A DNA stretch of 49,891 bases, taken from positions 1 to 49,891 of the forward strand of contig JAFGWS010000103.1 of assembly GCA_016937035.1 (NCBI GenBank), in the 5' to 3' direction. The stretch comes from Pontiellaceae bacterium. Lineage in GTDB: Bacteria; Verrucomicrobiota; Kiritimatiellia; Kiritimatiellales; Pontiellaceae. Of this stretch, positions 30,120 through 39,900 are shown piece after piece; position 1 is the stretch's first letter, and every line of letters begins with the position of its first letter. Position numbers and translations under genes: made by a program. The notes under the pieces were generated by a model. The model ran no database searches. It was not told where the DNA came from and worked only from the letters and a program-made list of their open reading frames with translations.

Positions 30120-32615
30120 TCATCGGGAAGGTTCTTCTTCGATGCGGAAGAAAGCGGAGTCGGCGGAGTCAGGGGCAATAGTATAGGTGTTGAGCGGGGG
30201 CGTGGCCGGGAGTTGAGTGGCGAGCGGAGTGAATCCGTCCGGGAGATGGGTGGAGCGCAGGACGCGGTAGGTATACCCACTGCCGCTGCCCCAGCTCAGG
30301 GTGAAAGAGCCGTTGCCATCAGATTGCGGTGCGGCCAAATCGAACAGGTAGTCGCGAATGGGGAAACGGGAGGTTTCGGTGTCCCAGTAGGTATTGGTGG
30401 TTTGTGCCAGGATTCGAACGTTGTCGGCGGCGTTCAGGAGCGTGAGCTCACCGGTCCAGACGCCATGGGTGAAGTTGGTCAGTTGAGTGGGGGTGAGGGC
30501 AACCTGGGGCTGGTAGGGAATCGGGCCGAACTGGATATAGGGGAACAGGAAGGACCGGCTGGGGGGAGGATTGGTTTCGGACCACGTCAAGGGGTCGCCG
30601 AATTCGCCATTCTTATTGGCATAGATGGAGCGGTAGGTGGTGACGTCATCGTAGGAGATCGCGATGGCGGCGCTTTCGGTAGAGAAGTCGTTGCTGAAGC
30701 TGAAGTCGGCCATGAGTTGGTGGACGCCGTCGTAGGCGAAGGCCTGAGTGAAGGGGAGGGTGAACCAGCCGTTGGAGGAGATGATGATGTCGTTCTGATA
30801 GACGGTATCCCAGTCGGTTTCCCAGACGACGGGGGCGGGATAGGCGGGATAGGTTTCGAGGTCGGAGTGGCGGAGACGGAGGGTAAAGTGGTGGAGGGTC
30901 TGGTCGGGGGGAGTAGCGATATGCAGAGAGAGTTGATCAAGGGAGCGGGGACCGCCCATCATGGAGGCGGGATAGATAACCTGGGTGCGGACAGTGCGGT
31001 AGTCGGAGCGCAGAAGGAAGGGAAAATTGCTATCCGCTCGGCCGGCGCTGAAACCCGGATTGACGATGTCGGCGACGGCTTCGAGAGAGACGGTGCCGGA
31101 AAAGTTGGTGGCGACGTTTCCGAGGGGGTCGCGGGCGGAGAGGGTGAATTCGAAGGGGACGTGGGTGGCGGGGGGGATGCGGAAGGGGGAGATTTCGATG
31201 TGGTCGGTGAGGTTGGAGATGGGGTTGGCGGGATGGAAGAGGAAGAGGTGGCTGCCGAGAAAGGGAGGGGACTCGGCGTAGGTGGGGTTGTCGCCGGCGG
31301 GAGCGCGGGAGTTGGCGAAGTGGGCGGCTTCGCGGAAAGAGACGAGGCCGTCGCCGTTGAAATCGGCGTGGCAGGGGTCGGCGTTTCCCCAAGGGGCATT
31401 GGTGGCGGGATAGAAGCCGCGCAGGGCGGCAATCCAGTCGTGGCACCACTGGTCGTAGAAGGGGAAGGACTCTCCGCTGGATGAGGTAGTGTCGTGGGCT
31501 GCGGCAGTGGCGACGGCACGCTGGGGCTGTTGGAGGTTGTCGGTGAATCCGCCGCTGTAGCATGCTTCCAGCGCAAAGAGAACGGGGCAGAGGAGCGGGG
31601 CGGTTAGGGCTTCGAGCTCGACATCGCGCAGGACTTCGCTGTTCCAGAGGTTCAGTTCCGAATCGCGTTCGGCACCGCCGGCGGTATGGCCGCCGTGATC
31701 GGTCACGAAGACCAAGAGCTGGTCTGTGGGGCGCAGGAGGGTTTGGAGGTGGAGGAAGGTGTTGCTGACATTCGCGGCGCTGGCCTCGCCGAGGGTGTCG
31801 GGGGAGCCGTCGCCGTCGAGATCGGTGGGGGAATCGACATAGATGGACTCGAGTTGGTCCACGGCATCGACGGCGGGGTTGGTGCCGTCGGAGATGAAGG
31901 TGAAGATGTTGGTTTTTGGATAGTCGTAGGTGAGGGTGAGAGTGCTGTAGACGGCAGCGGCATCGGCCCAGTAGCGGGTGGCGTTTTGGTTGGTGGAGCA
32001 TCCGCCCGAAATGATCACGGCGTAGCAGTTGGAGGCGGAGCCTTCGAGTTGGGCGGCAGGCGGAGGGAGAGCAGGGAGGTCGCTTTTTGTCGAGAGTGCT
32101 GGCGGAGCGACGAACGGGATCAGGGTGTCCAGGGGAAGATTAAGGGGTGTGCGGGAACGCTGCACAGCGATGGCCGAGAGATCGCGCGCGACGAAGATGT
32201 AGCGGCAGGGATGGGCCCAGTTGGCGAGAGGATCGTCGTCGGCGAAGAAGAGCCAGAAGTCGGTCCATGGCGGGGTAATTTCGCGGTTGTCCCATGTGGT
32301 TAGGCGGGTCTCGGCAGCGAGAAGGAGTTGGCGTGCGGCGGACAGTTGGAGAGCGCGGGGATTCCCGTCGAGGACGCGTTCAAGCACCAAGCGGAAGGCG
32401 TCGTCGAATTGGGCATCGGGAGTAGTGGGCAGGTCGGACAAGAGCTCGGCCGCCGGACCGAAGGCGGAACCGTAGCGCCAAGCGGATTCAGCATCCACCC
32501 GCTCACACCAGGTGTCTGGATGGTTGGCCCCAAGTAAAGGAGCCGCAGACAGCAGGAAGGAGGCGAGGATTCCTCGGAAGAATAAGGAGGATGCCCCGTA
32601 ATCTCGTAATTTCAC
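30120..32615 (-). CDS. Secreted clan-CD (C13/legumain-like) cysteine peptidase
   Basis: 831 residues, GTG start at 32615 with GGGAG eight bases upstream. Signal peptide ends near APLLGA. The peptidase domain (about 195-440) starts NCYAVIISGGCSTNQNATRY and has the clan-CD dyad: His307 in VTDHGGH, after a hydrophobic strand (LLVFV), and Cys352 in FALEACYSGGF. An EF-hand-like DFNGDGLVSFREAAHF follows. Then come an invasin/Big-like beta domain (FTLSARDPLGNVATNFSGTV), further beta domains, and a C-terminal module (SFTLSWGSGSGYTYRVLRS ... AFFRIEEEPSR). Codon use is more C-rich than in neighbours, which leaves long antisense frames. Probably an extracellular Asn/Asp- or Arg-specific peptidase; specificity is unknown. 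Confidence 0.85.
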   Translation of the reverse strand: MKLRDYGASSLFFRGILASFLLSAAPLLGANHPDTWCERVDAESAWRYGSAFGPAAELLSDLPTTPDAQFDDAFRLVLERVLDGNPRALQLSAARQLLLAAETRLTTWDNREITPPWTDFWLFFADDDPLANWAHPCRYIFVARDLSAIAVQRSRTPLNLPLDTLIPFVAPPALSTKSDLPALPPPAAQLEGSASNCYAVIISGGCSTNQNATRYWADAAAVYSTLTLTYDYPKTNIFTFISDGTNPAVDAVDQLESIYVDSPTDLDGDGSPDTLGEASAANVSNTFLHLQTLLRPTDQLLVFVTDHGGHTAGGAERDSELNLWNSEVLRDVELEALTAPLLCPVLFALEACYSGGFTDNLQQPQRAVATAAAHDTTSSSGESFPFYDQWCHDWIAALRGFYPATNAPWGNADPCHADFNGDGLVSFREAAHFANSRAPAGDNPTYAESPPFLGSHLFLFHPANPISNLTDHIEISPFRIPPATHVPFEFTLSARDPLGNVATNFSGTVSLEAVADIVNPGFSAGRADSNFPFLLRSDYRTVRTQVIYPASMMGGPRSLDQLSLHIATPPDQTLHHFTLRLRHSDLETYPAYPAPVVWETDWDTVYQNDIIISSNGWFTLPFTQAFAYDGVHQLMADFSFSNDFSTESAAIAISYDDVTTYRSIYANKNGEFGDPLTWSETNPPPSRSFLFPYIQFGPIPYQPQVALTPTQLTNFTHGVWTGELTLLNAADNVRILAQTTNTYWDTETSRFPIRDYLFDLAAPQSDGNGSFTLSWGSGSGYTYRVLRSTHLPDGFTPLATQLPATPPLNTYTIAPDSADSAFFRIEEEPSR

Positions 32616-33002
32616 GCAAATGCTCCCGTTTTTCTACCCACTCACCCGGGCGGTCGACCCGTCGAGCGCCCTTTTGAAAACATAGAAACGCAACAAGAGC
32701 GAAAAGTCAAGACATTGCCGATATATTCCCGCAATCTTTCCGATTGCGAAAATCCTAAGCCCTAATTTCAAAACCCGAAACAATCCATAAAATTGAAACT
32801 CGAAAACGGCTTCGTGTCACCCATCGGGGGGATTTGAGCCGTATTGCGATTAGCGCACCTATACAGGTTTCTGTTTTTGGCCTGCTCTCTGCGGAACGCG
32901 CGCGGTTCCTCGATTAACTGACAACTGGATCTTGCCATATCGGATGTTTTTCAAGATCCTCCAGCGCTTTACAGAATGAACAGCAACCATAGGAGAAACA
33001 AT
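32616..33002. other. Intergenic region between divergent peptidase and parvulin genes
   Basis: About 390 bases, AT-rich in the middle (32690-32810). No gene, repeat or clear promoter hexamers recognised. An AGGAGA ribosome-binding site for the parvulin gene lies at 32991-32996. Confidence 0.5.
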
Positions 33003-33281
33003 ATGTCCAAAGCAGCAGCGCGTCACATTTTGGTGGCCACAGAGGCGGAATGCCTCGACCTTAAAAAACAGATTGAAAACGGAACGGATTTCGCTGAGCT
33101 GGCCCGCAAGCATTCAAAGTGCCCTTCCGGAGCACAGGGTGGAGCGCTCGGCACCTTCGGTCGCGGACAGATGGTTCCGGAATTTGATCAGGTGGTCTTC
33201 AGCGCGCCGGTGGGCGAAGTACAGATGGTTCAAACGCAGTTTGGTTATCATCTGGTGGAAGTGACCCACCGCACGGATTAA
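33003..33281 (+). CDS. ppiC: Small parvulin-type peptidyl-prolyl isomerase
   Basis: 92 residues from ATG 33003, preceded by AGGAGAAACA; an earlier in-frame ATG at 32976 is unsupported. A single parvulin domain of E. coli PpiC size with no signal peptide, so cytoplasmic: [47 protein letters not shown] and [11 protein letters not shown]. It catalyses cis-trans isomerisation of prolyl bonds in folding. Monocistronic, closed by a terminator. Confidence 0.93.
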   Translation: MSKAAARHILVATEAECLDLKKQIENGTDFAELARKHSKCPSGAQGGALGTFGRGQMVPEFDQVVFSAPVGEVQMVQTQFGYHLVEVTHRTD

Positions 33282-33325
33282 ATTTGTCCGCACAGGCTTC
33301 ATGACCGCGCGAAGACACTAAGTCG

Positions 33326-33358
33326 AAAAAGACCACTTTTGCGGTCATTTTCTTTTTT
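33326..33358 (+). terminator. Terminator of ppiC, probably bidirectional
   Basis: Stem of GACC/GGTC plus one C-G pair across an A-C mismatch with a TTTT loop (33331-33346). It is followed by an interrupted T tract on the plus strand (ATTTTCTTTTTT) and preceded by A5, which gives a T5 tract on the minus strand. Confidence 0.7.
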
Positions 33359-33366
33359 AGTTAAAT

Positions 33367-33397
33367 GCGTCCGGACAGACACAGTCTGCCCGGACGC
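33367..33397 (-). terminator. Strong hairpin after the GH3 gene
   Basis: A 14-bp stem with one mismatch (33367-33380 with 33384-33397) and a three-base loop, 14 bases beyond the minus-strand stop at 33412. The T tract behind it is only ATTT, but the ppiC terminator 9 bases on provides a second stop. Confidence 0.65.
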
Positions 33398-33411
33398 CAA
33401 ACCAATACGGA

Positions 33412-35601
33412 CTACTCAACAATGAATGATGCAGTCACCGGCTGCGGAGCGCCGAGTTCGACAGCACACTCAGCCGGGCTGCATCCGCCGATGATCACCT
33501 TGATCGGGCCCTCAACCATACCCTGCTTTCCTTCGGCGTCCACCACGGACATCATGTCCGGCGTAATTTCAAACTGTACGGTTTTGCGCTCGCCGGGATT
33601 CAGCTTCACGCGCTTAACGCCGCGCAGCGAATAGAGCGGAGCCGGTTTCGGGGCATTTTCAACCGTCAGATAAAGCTGAGCCACTTCTTCGGCCGCAACG
33701 GAGCCGGTGTTGGCGATGGTCACGGTCGCCATAACCGCTGATTTGCCGGATTCGACGGACCGCGTGTTGAGCCGCAGGTTGCTGTATTTAAACTGGGTAT
33801 AGCTGAGACCAAAGCCGAACGGGAAGAGCGGCTCCTTCGTCATGTAGCGATAGGTCCGGCCTTCCATATCGTAGTCCTCGAACGGAGGCAGATCATCCAG
33901 GGATTTCGGGAAGGTGATCGGCAGGCGTCCTGAAGGAACGGCATCGCCAAACAGAACGTCAGCCACGGCATTTCCGCCTTCCTGGCCCGGATACCAGACC
34001 CACAGCACCGCATCGGCCAGTTCGATCACCTCTTCGCAGGTCGACGGGCTTCCGCCGGTTATGACCACGACGAGCTTGTCGGCCTTTTCGCGGATCGTAC
34101 GCAGGAAGGTGAGCTGGTTTTCCGGCAGGTTCAGATCCATCCGGTCGCCCTTGGTCGAGGAAGCGATGGCCCCGCCCTCTTCCCCTTCAATCAACGGATA
34201 AATGCCTAGGCAGGCCACCGTGACTTCGGATTCCGTTGCCGGATTACTGAACCAGTCCATTGGGTTTGCATTGGGCCGATCCATGAGCGATCCCGGTCGA
34301 TATTCGACGGTGGTGTGAGGGCTGACTTTTCCGGTGATCCCCGCAAGGATGGTGGTGAGGTTTTCATTCACGCCGAAATAATTGCCGAGCAGCACGTCGA
34401 CCTGGGTCGCGGTTGGGCCGGTAACATAGACCTTCTTGTAGTCCTTGCGCATGGGCAGAACATTGTCGTTCTTCAGCAGGACCAACGATTTGACGGCGGC
34501 TTCGTGACTGAGCTCCCGGTGTTCGTCGCACCCGATCACCTCACTGGTGATGGACGAGAAAGGAACGAGTTCCGGCGGATCGAACAGTCCAAGACGGAAA
34601 CGGGTCGGCAGCAGTTCGCGCAGGTTCCGATCGAGATCCTCCTCCGTGATCAAGCCCTGGGCCAGTGCCTGAGGAAGCACCTTGTAGACATCGCCGCACT
34701 CCAGGTTGCAACCGGCCTTAAGCGCCATCGCCGCCGCCTCTTCAGCGGTCTCCACAATTCCATGGCCGACATAGAAATCCTCGATCGCCCCGCAGTCGGA
34801 CGTGAAGTAACCTTCGAAGCCCCATTGATCCCGCAGAACGTCCTGGATCAGGTATTCGCTCCCGCAGGCGGGATCGCCATTCACCCGGTTGTAGGCCCCC
34901 ATGATTCCCTCGACCTTGCCGTCGACCACCAGCGCCTCGAAGGCCGGCAAATAAGTTTCCCACAGATCCTTGGCCGTCACCTCGGCGTCGAACGAGTGGC
35001 GCACATCTTCCGGCCCGCTGTGAACCGCATAATGCTTGGCACAACCGGCAGCGATCAGATAGTCGGGATTATCGCCCTGTAACCCTTGGACAAACGACAC
35101 GCCCAGCAACGACGTCAGAAAGGGATCTTCGCCATAGGTTTCCATCCCCCGTCCCCAGCGCGGATCGCGGAAAATGTTGATATTGGGGGTCCAGAAGGTC
35201 AGCCCTTGGTAGCGCTCCCGGTAGTCTTGGGCCGAGCAGGCGTTGTACTTGGCCCGCGCTTCAACCGCAATGGCCGCGGCGATCCGCTTTATCAGGTCCT
35301 CGTCGAACGAGGCCGCCATCCCGATCGCTTGAGGAAACACCGTGGCCCGGCCGTTGCGTGCCACGCCGTGCAGGCATTCGTTCCACCAGTTGTAGGCCGG
35401 AATGTCGAGCCGCTCGATGGCCGGTGCAGCGTAGCGCAGCTGCTCCATCTTTTCCTCTACCGTCATCCGCGAAATCAGATCCTCAATTCGATCTTCCATC
35501 GACAGCGCCGGATCATTAAACGGAAACGACTCCGCCTGAACCTGAACCACACAAAAAGCAGCGATTGCCGCCAAAAAACCGATTATCTGAACACGTTTCA
35601 T
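33412..35601 (-). CDS. Secreted family 3 glycoside hydrolase (beta-glucosidase/beta-xylosidase type)
   Basis: 729 residues from ATG 35601 with GGGGAGAG upstream; the frame runs 22 codons further but that part is unsupported. Signal peptide MKRVQIIGFLAAIAAFCVVQVQA. GH3 N-terminal barrel (LISRMTVEEKMEQL; YNWWNECLHGVARNG, a beta-xylosidase-like start; FRDPRWGRGMETYGEDPF; KHYAVHSGPE), with nucleophile Asp269 in FTSDCGAI. Then the C-terminal alpha/beta domain (VKSLVLLKNDNVLPM) and fibronectin III-like domain (YTQFKYSNLRL). The WWNECLHG motif favours beta-xylosidase or arabinofuranosidase. It starts 34 bases after the NAGS-like gene and may be read from the same transcript. Confidence 0.95.
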   Translation of the reverse strand: MKRVQIIGFLAAIAAFCVVQVQAESFPFNDPALSMEDRIEDLISRMTVEEKMEQLRYAAPAIERLDIPAYNWWNECLHGVARNGRATVFPQAIGMAASFDEDLIKRIAAAIAVEARAKYNACSAQDYRERYQGLTFWTPNINIFRDPRWGRGMETYGEDPFLTSLLGVSFVQGLQGDNPDYLIAAGCAKHYAVHSGPEDVRHSFDAEVTAKDLWETYLPAFEALVVDGKVEGIMGAYNRVNGDPACGSEYLIQDVLRDQWGFEGYFTSDCGAIEDFYVGHGIVETAEEAAAMALKAGCNLECGDVYKVLPQALAQGLITEEDLDRNLRELLPTRFRLGLFDPPELVPFSSITSEVIGCDEHRELSHEAAVKSLVLLKNDNVLPMRKDYKKVYVTGPTATQVDVLLGNYFGVNENLTTILAGITGKVSPHTTVEYRPGSLMDRPNANPMDWFSNPATESEVTVACLGIYPLIEGEEGGAIASSTKGDRMDLNLPENQLTFLRTIREKADKLVVVITGGSPSTCEEVIELADAVLWVWYPGQEGGNAVADVLFGDAVPSGRLPITFPKSLDDLPPFEDYDMEGRTYRYMTKEPLFPFGFGLSYTQFKYSNLRLNTRSVESGKSAVMATVTIANTGSVAAEEVAQLYLTVENAPKPAPLYSLRGVKRVKLNPGERKTVQFEITPDMMSVVDAEGKQGMVEGPIKVIIGGCSPAECAVELGAPQPVTASFIVE

Positions 35602-35635
35602 TGGACTCTCCCCTGACAGACTTACATTAACCAAC

Positions 35636-36733
35636 TCAGGCCGTTTCCGGCCCTGCGAAATCTTCACTTCGAATAGAACAAAACTCTATAACACCCGAAA
35701 TATTTTCAATCAATATTCCTCTCCAGAAAATCTGCCACTTTCCAGAGCGGTGCTGACCGTCCGCCTGCTGCTGATACCACGAGTTAAAGGGGTTGCTTGC
35801 GTTGGAGCGCCAGAAGATTGCCGGATGGTTCCCGCACACCTGCTGCCAAAGCTCCAGCGCAAGGCCTTCGCCGCGTGCTTCACGCCCCACGGCAAACTTG
35901 GAGAGGTAGAGTCCCGCCCCGTGGCGCTCCAGTAATACGGCACCGCGATACTCCTTCTCGATGTACAGTTCCTGCACATTGGAGAGAAATGATTCATCCT
36001 TCAGCTTTTTTCCAAAACTGGCTTCCAGCAGATGCACGAGTCGATCGCGGTCCACTCCTGAAATATCCGAAAAATGAAGGATTGTGCTCCCCTTTCGAAA
36101 CAGCGTACCGGCCCCCTTAACCGTAAAGATTTCCTGCAGCAGATTGATCGGCGATGTAATTGAAAGATGCACACCCGGGCGCTCATCCAGCAGCTTGCGC
36201 GCAAGCCCCGGATAATCAAACTCCAGCGGTTCCAGCGGCTGAAGGTTTTCCCGGTGCGTGTAGATATGCGGCATCAGCTCGCCGTTGAGCCCTTTCAGGC
36301 CGCCCGCAGCACGGATAAAATGGACGCGATTCGCCATTTCAGGCACCCACCTCAACAGGGTCTCTTCCAGTTCAACGCCCTCCGCCACGAGCACCGGCAC
36401 CTTTTCGCTCAGGCGCGCAGTGCGGATGAACGGCAGCGCATCGGCCTCCGACAAAGGGCAAAAATCAAAAACCGGTTCGCGAGCAAGTACCGAACGCATC
36501 CGCTCCGCATCGCTGCCGCAGAGCAGAATGGCCGGCACCAGCTCCAGCCGAAGCAGAAAATGGAGATCAAACGCCAGCACTTCGGCCCCGGCCTCGATAC
36601 TGCCCGGATCGGGACATAGCAGCGCAAAACAGGCGGAATGCTCCGCCTGAAACTTGTTGAGATAAAACTCATACTCATCCCGGCGGCCAATGCTGTCGAG
36701 AAACAGCCGAATCGTTTTACTAAGCGTAATCAT
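35636..36733 (-). CDS. N-acetylglutamate synthase-like protein (kinase-like domain + NAT domain)
   Basis: 365 residues. N-terminal half resembles an amino-acid-kinase fold (TIRLFLDSIGRRDEYEFYLNKF; LVPAILLCGSDAERM), as in the NAGS/NAGK group. It lacks the glycine-rich phosphate loops of acetylglutamate kinase, so kinase activity is unlikely. The C-terminal half is the DUF619/NAT acetyltransferase domain typical of vertebrate-like NAGS and Xanthomonas NAGS-K: LYLSKFAVGREARGEGLALE, FWRSNASNPFNSWYQQ and SGKWQIFWRG. Probably makes N-acetylglutamate, first step of arginine synthesis, consistent with argH elsewhere in the window. No clear Shine-Dalgarno. Confidence 0.75.
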   Translation of the reverse strand: MITLSKTIRLFLDSIGRRDEYEFYLNKFQAEHSACFALLCPDPGSIEAGAEVLAFDLHFLLRLELVPAILLCGSDAERMRSVLAREPVFDFCPLSEADALPFIRTARLSEKVPVLVAEGVELEETLLRWVPEMANRVHFIRAAGGLKGLNGELMPHIYTHRENLQPLEPLEFDYPGLARKLLDERPGVHLSITSPINLLQEIFTVKGAGTLFRKGSTILHFSDISGVDRDRLVHLLEASFGKKLKDESFLSNVQELYIEKEYRGAVLLERHGAGLYLSKFAVGREARGEGLALELWQQVCGNHPAIFWRSNASNPFNSWYQQQADGQHRSGKWQIFWRGILIENISGVIEFCSIRSEDFAGPETA

Positions 36734-36842
36734 TCAGACAGTTTAGCCATAGATGAACACCAATGAACATGGATTTTTCAGGAATATTTCTCTCCTCCGC
36801 TCCAAACCCTCCTTTTGGAAAAAATCCATCAAAAGGAACTGA

Positions 36843-36871
36843 TTGACGAATGGACTATCCTGACCTAGAAG
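36843..36871 (+). promoter_or_regulatory. Possible promoter of the MORN-repeat giant gene
   Basis: TTGACG at 36843-36848, 17 bases, then TAGAAG at 36866-36871. The -35 is close to consensus, the -10 weak. It would give a leader of about 95 bases. Confidence 0.3.
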
Positions 36872-36971
36872 AAATCATGACGTGGAGGTTTTTTATATTT
36901 CACGCATTCAAATCCCGATATGTCAAAAGAGCGCAAAACTGAACCGCAGATAACATTAAAGGCAGGAATCC

Positions 36972-39900
36972 ATGAACTTGTTGAATGCAGAATCAGGCAC
37001 CGTTGAGTGCAGAAAATCTTTTTTTGGTAAACGGCTCATTATTCAGCTGCTCCTTTTGCAGGGGCTTCTCTTCCCTGGTTATTCTGCGGCAGAAGACCAC
37101 GAAATTCTGGAGTATTATGGATCTACCTGGGAGGGCGTCATTCACTATTTTTATTATCTGGATGGCGAGGGCAATCAGGTAACGCACGGGCGCTATGAAA
37201 CTTTTTTTACAAACGGACAGCTCTGGGAAGAGGGTGAGTATGTAGATGGAAAACGTGAGGGCACCTATCGCAGCTACTATCGAACCGGAGAACTTCACAC
37301 AACAGCCGAATACGTAGATGGGAAGCGGACCGGGACGGCATATGAATACTATGAGAACGGACAGATCAATGGTGAAAACCAATGGGAGAATGATCTGCAG
37401 AACGGCTATTGGCGCTCCTATTATGAGGACGGGCAACTAAGGAGTGAAGGCTCCTATGTGAACGGCGTGGCGGACGGCGCATTCCGCAGCTACTACCCCA
37501 ACGGACTCCTTAAATCCGAATATTTCATGAAGGACGGTCTTAAAAACGGGCGATACCGCTCTTGGAGAATCGTGGATGACCAGCGGCTGATCGAATACGA
37601 TTATGAATATAAAGATGACGTGAAAGACGGCCCCTATGAAGAATGGGGAACAACCCTGGATACCGACGGGACCTTGTACCACAGCAGCCATCGACAGAGC
37701 GCTTATCAGAACGGCAGCTACCCAAACGGATACTCTTTGGAGGAATACTGGAGAGCCCCCGGCGTATTGAACAACCGGAGGGAAAGCTATTATTCAGAGG
37801 GCCTGCTTGACGGGAAATCCTACTATGAGAGCTATTACTCTGATGGATCGCCTTATGATGAGATAACCCAAACCTACCGGAAAGGATTTAAACTGGAAGG
37901 AGAAGAAATCCACTACAGAAAGGACGGAAGCTACTACACATTCACGACGCTCTACGGACTCGAGCACGGCACCTATAAAGATGTCCGGGCCGATGGATCT
38001 ATTGCTGAGCAGAAAGAATACACCTACGGAAAACTAGACGGACTGGTCCAATATTTCCGCACGGACGGATCACTGCAATACTCCACCGAATATGAGAACG
38101 GAAAAAGACAGGGCTGGTACACCACGTACACCACCAGCGGCGCAGTGTATGAAAAAACCTATTATACCTACGGAAAAATGCACGGTGCGTTCTATCATTA
38201 TGGGACCGCCTCGTACGACAATGTGACGATCGGACAATACAGCAACGGAAAAAAGTGCGGAATCTGGACGACAACCAAAAACTCGGACGGCACCGTCACA
38301 ACCGTCGACTACGGCTCCCCTGAACCCATGGAAACCCCGGAGGAATATACGTATTCCGGCGAGATATACGGTCATGCGCAGGATGAATTCGGCAATCCGG
38401 TTGAAAATATCACCTTGAACATCGGCGGTGTTTCCGTGCAGAGCGACAGTTACGGAAACTTTACCGCCAACGTCGAGAGCAAGGAGCCGGTTATCTCGGT
38501 TTCCGGCGGCGGAAGTACATCGGGAATGATTGCGTTGCAGTCCGGCTCTGTAAACGTTTTGGTCTCCAGTAAAGAGCCGACGATTCAGATTCATTCAGCC
38601 CCGACGGCCAACAGCTATTTCTTTGAGGGCATCCCTGCCCCGGCACCGCTGACCGTCGGCGTGGACTGGAATTCGACAGACACTAGCAACGGATGGATTT
38701 CGGTGACGGCCAACGGCCAAAGTGCAGCCATATTCAACAGCGACAGCTCGGACGAATGGAAATTCACGATCGATCCGGCATCGTATCCGTTTTCGGGAAC
38801 CACCAGACCGGATCGCAACCGGGTGGAGATCTATGCTGAGCTGAACGGCAAGAAAAGCCAAAAAGAAACCCTTCAATACCATGTAATTCCGGTGCCCACC
38901 TGGCTTAACTCCGTCAACGGCACCCTCAAGAGCGACAACAACAGCCGCTACGGAAAAACCACCTATCAGATCTCCGGAGCATTTCCCCAAAAGCCGATTG
39001 AACTGAAAATTTCTCAGGAAACCCTTCCCTCGTGGGCCTGGTCCGCATGGAGCTATATTCCCTTTATCGGCGGTAAAAGCTTCGGCCTCAAATCAACCCA
39101 GGCCAAACTGGAGGGCGAGGTGAGCTCCGACGGCAGTGCATCGCTCTCCTTGTCCGGGGTGAACGGATTCGAGGCTGCGGGCGCTGAGATCGAAGGCAAG
39201 ATCGGCGGCAAAGGCAATATAAAGCTCAGTGCACTGAACGGGCTGGAATTTACCGGAGGCTCTCTCGTTTTTGGGCTGGATGGAAAGATTGAGCGCTCAG
39301 AAAATATCGGCACAGTATTCCCTGCACTCAAAAAAGCCGAATCCATTGCGGTGGCCGGCCGGGCAATTTCCCGCTTTAACCAAATGGCAAAGGTCGCCGC
39401 CAGTGTATATGTCGGCGGCGATGCTACGCTGGACATTGTCAATCAGGACGGAGGACTGGAGCTGAGCGCCGCAACGCTGGGCATGAAAACCGGACTCAAT
39501 ATCGGGCTCATTCTCGATCTCATCAGCGATAAACTGAAAGCGGAACTTCGCGGCGGCGGAGAAGCCCTGATTTCGTGGCAGGTTCCTCCGAACCCGGACT
39601 ACCTCAAAGATCTGGAATCCAAGGTCTACGCCACGCTTTCGGTATCCGCCTGGCGCTGGGAAAAAGTCTTTCGCATTGAAGAAGGGCTGAAGTTGTCTGA
39701 TCCACCGGCCGAACCGTCATTGCAGACGGCATCCTTTGAGTGGACCGAAGAGGAGGATTGGTCGCTAATGCCGATTCCCGCCCGCTACAGTTCGTTGTTC
39801 AGGCAAGCCGTAAGCTGCGTGGAAAGCAATGTCTGCGTGCTGATGGAAAATGTATATTCTCATCCTGAGCTCGCGATGGCGTTTGGATCAGCAACCTCCG

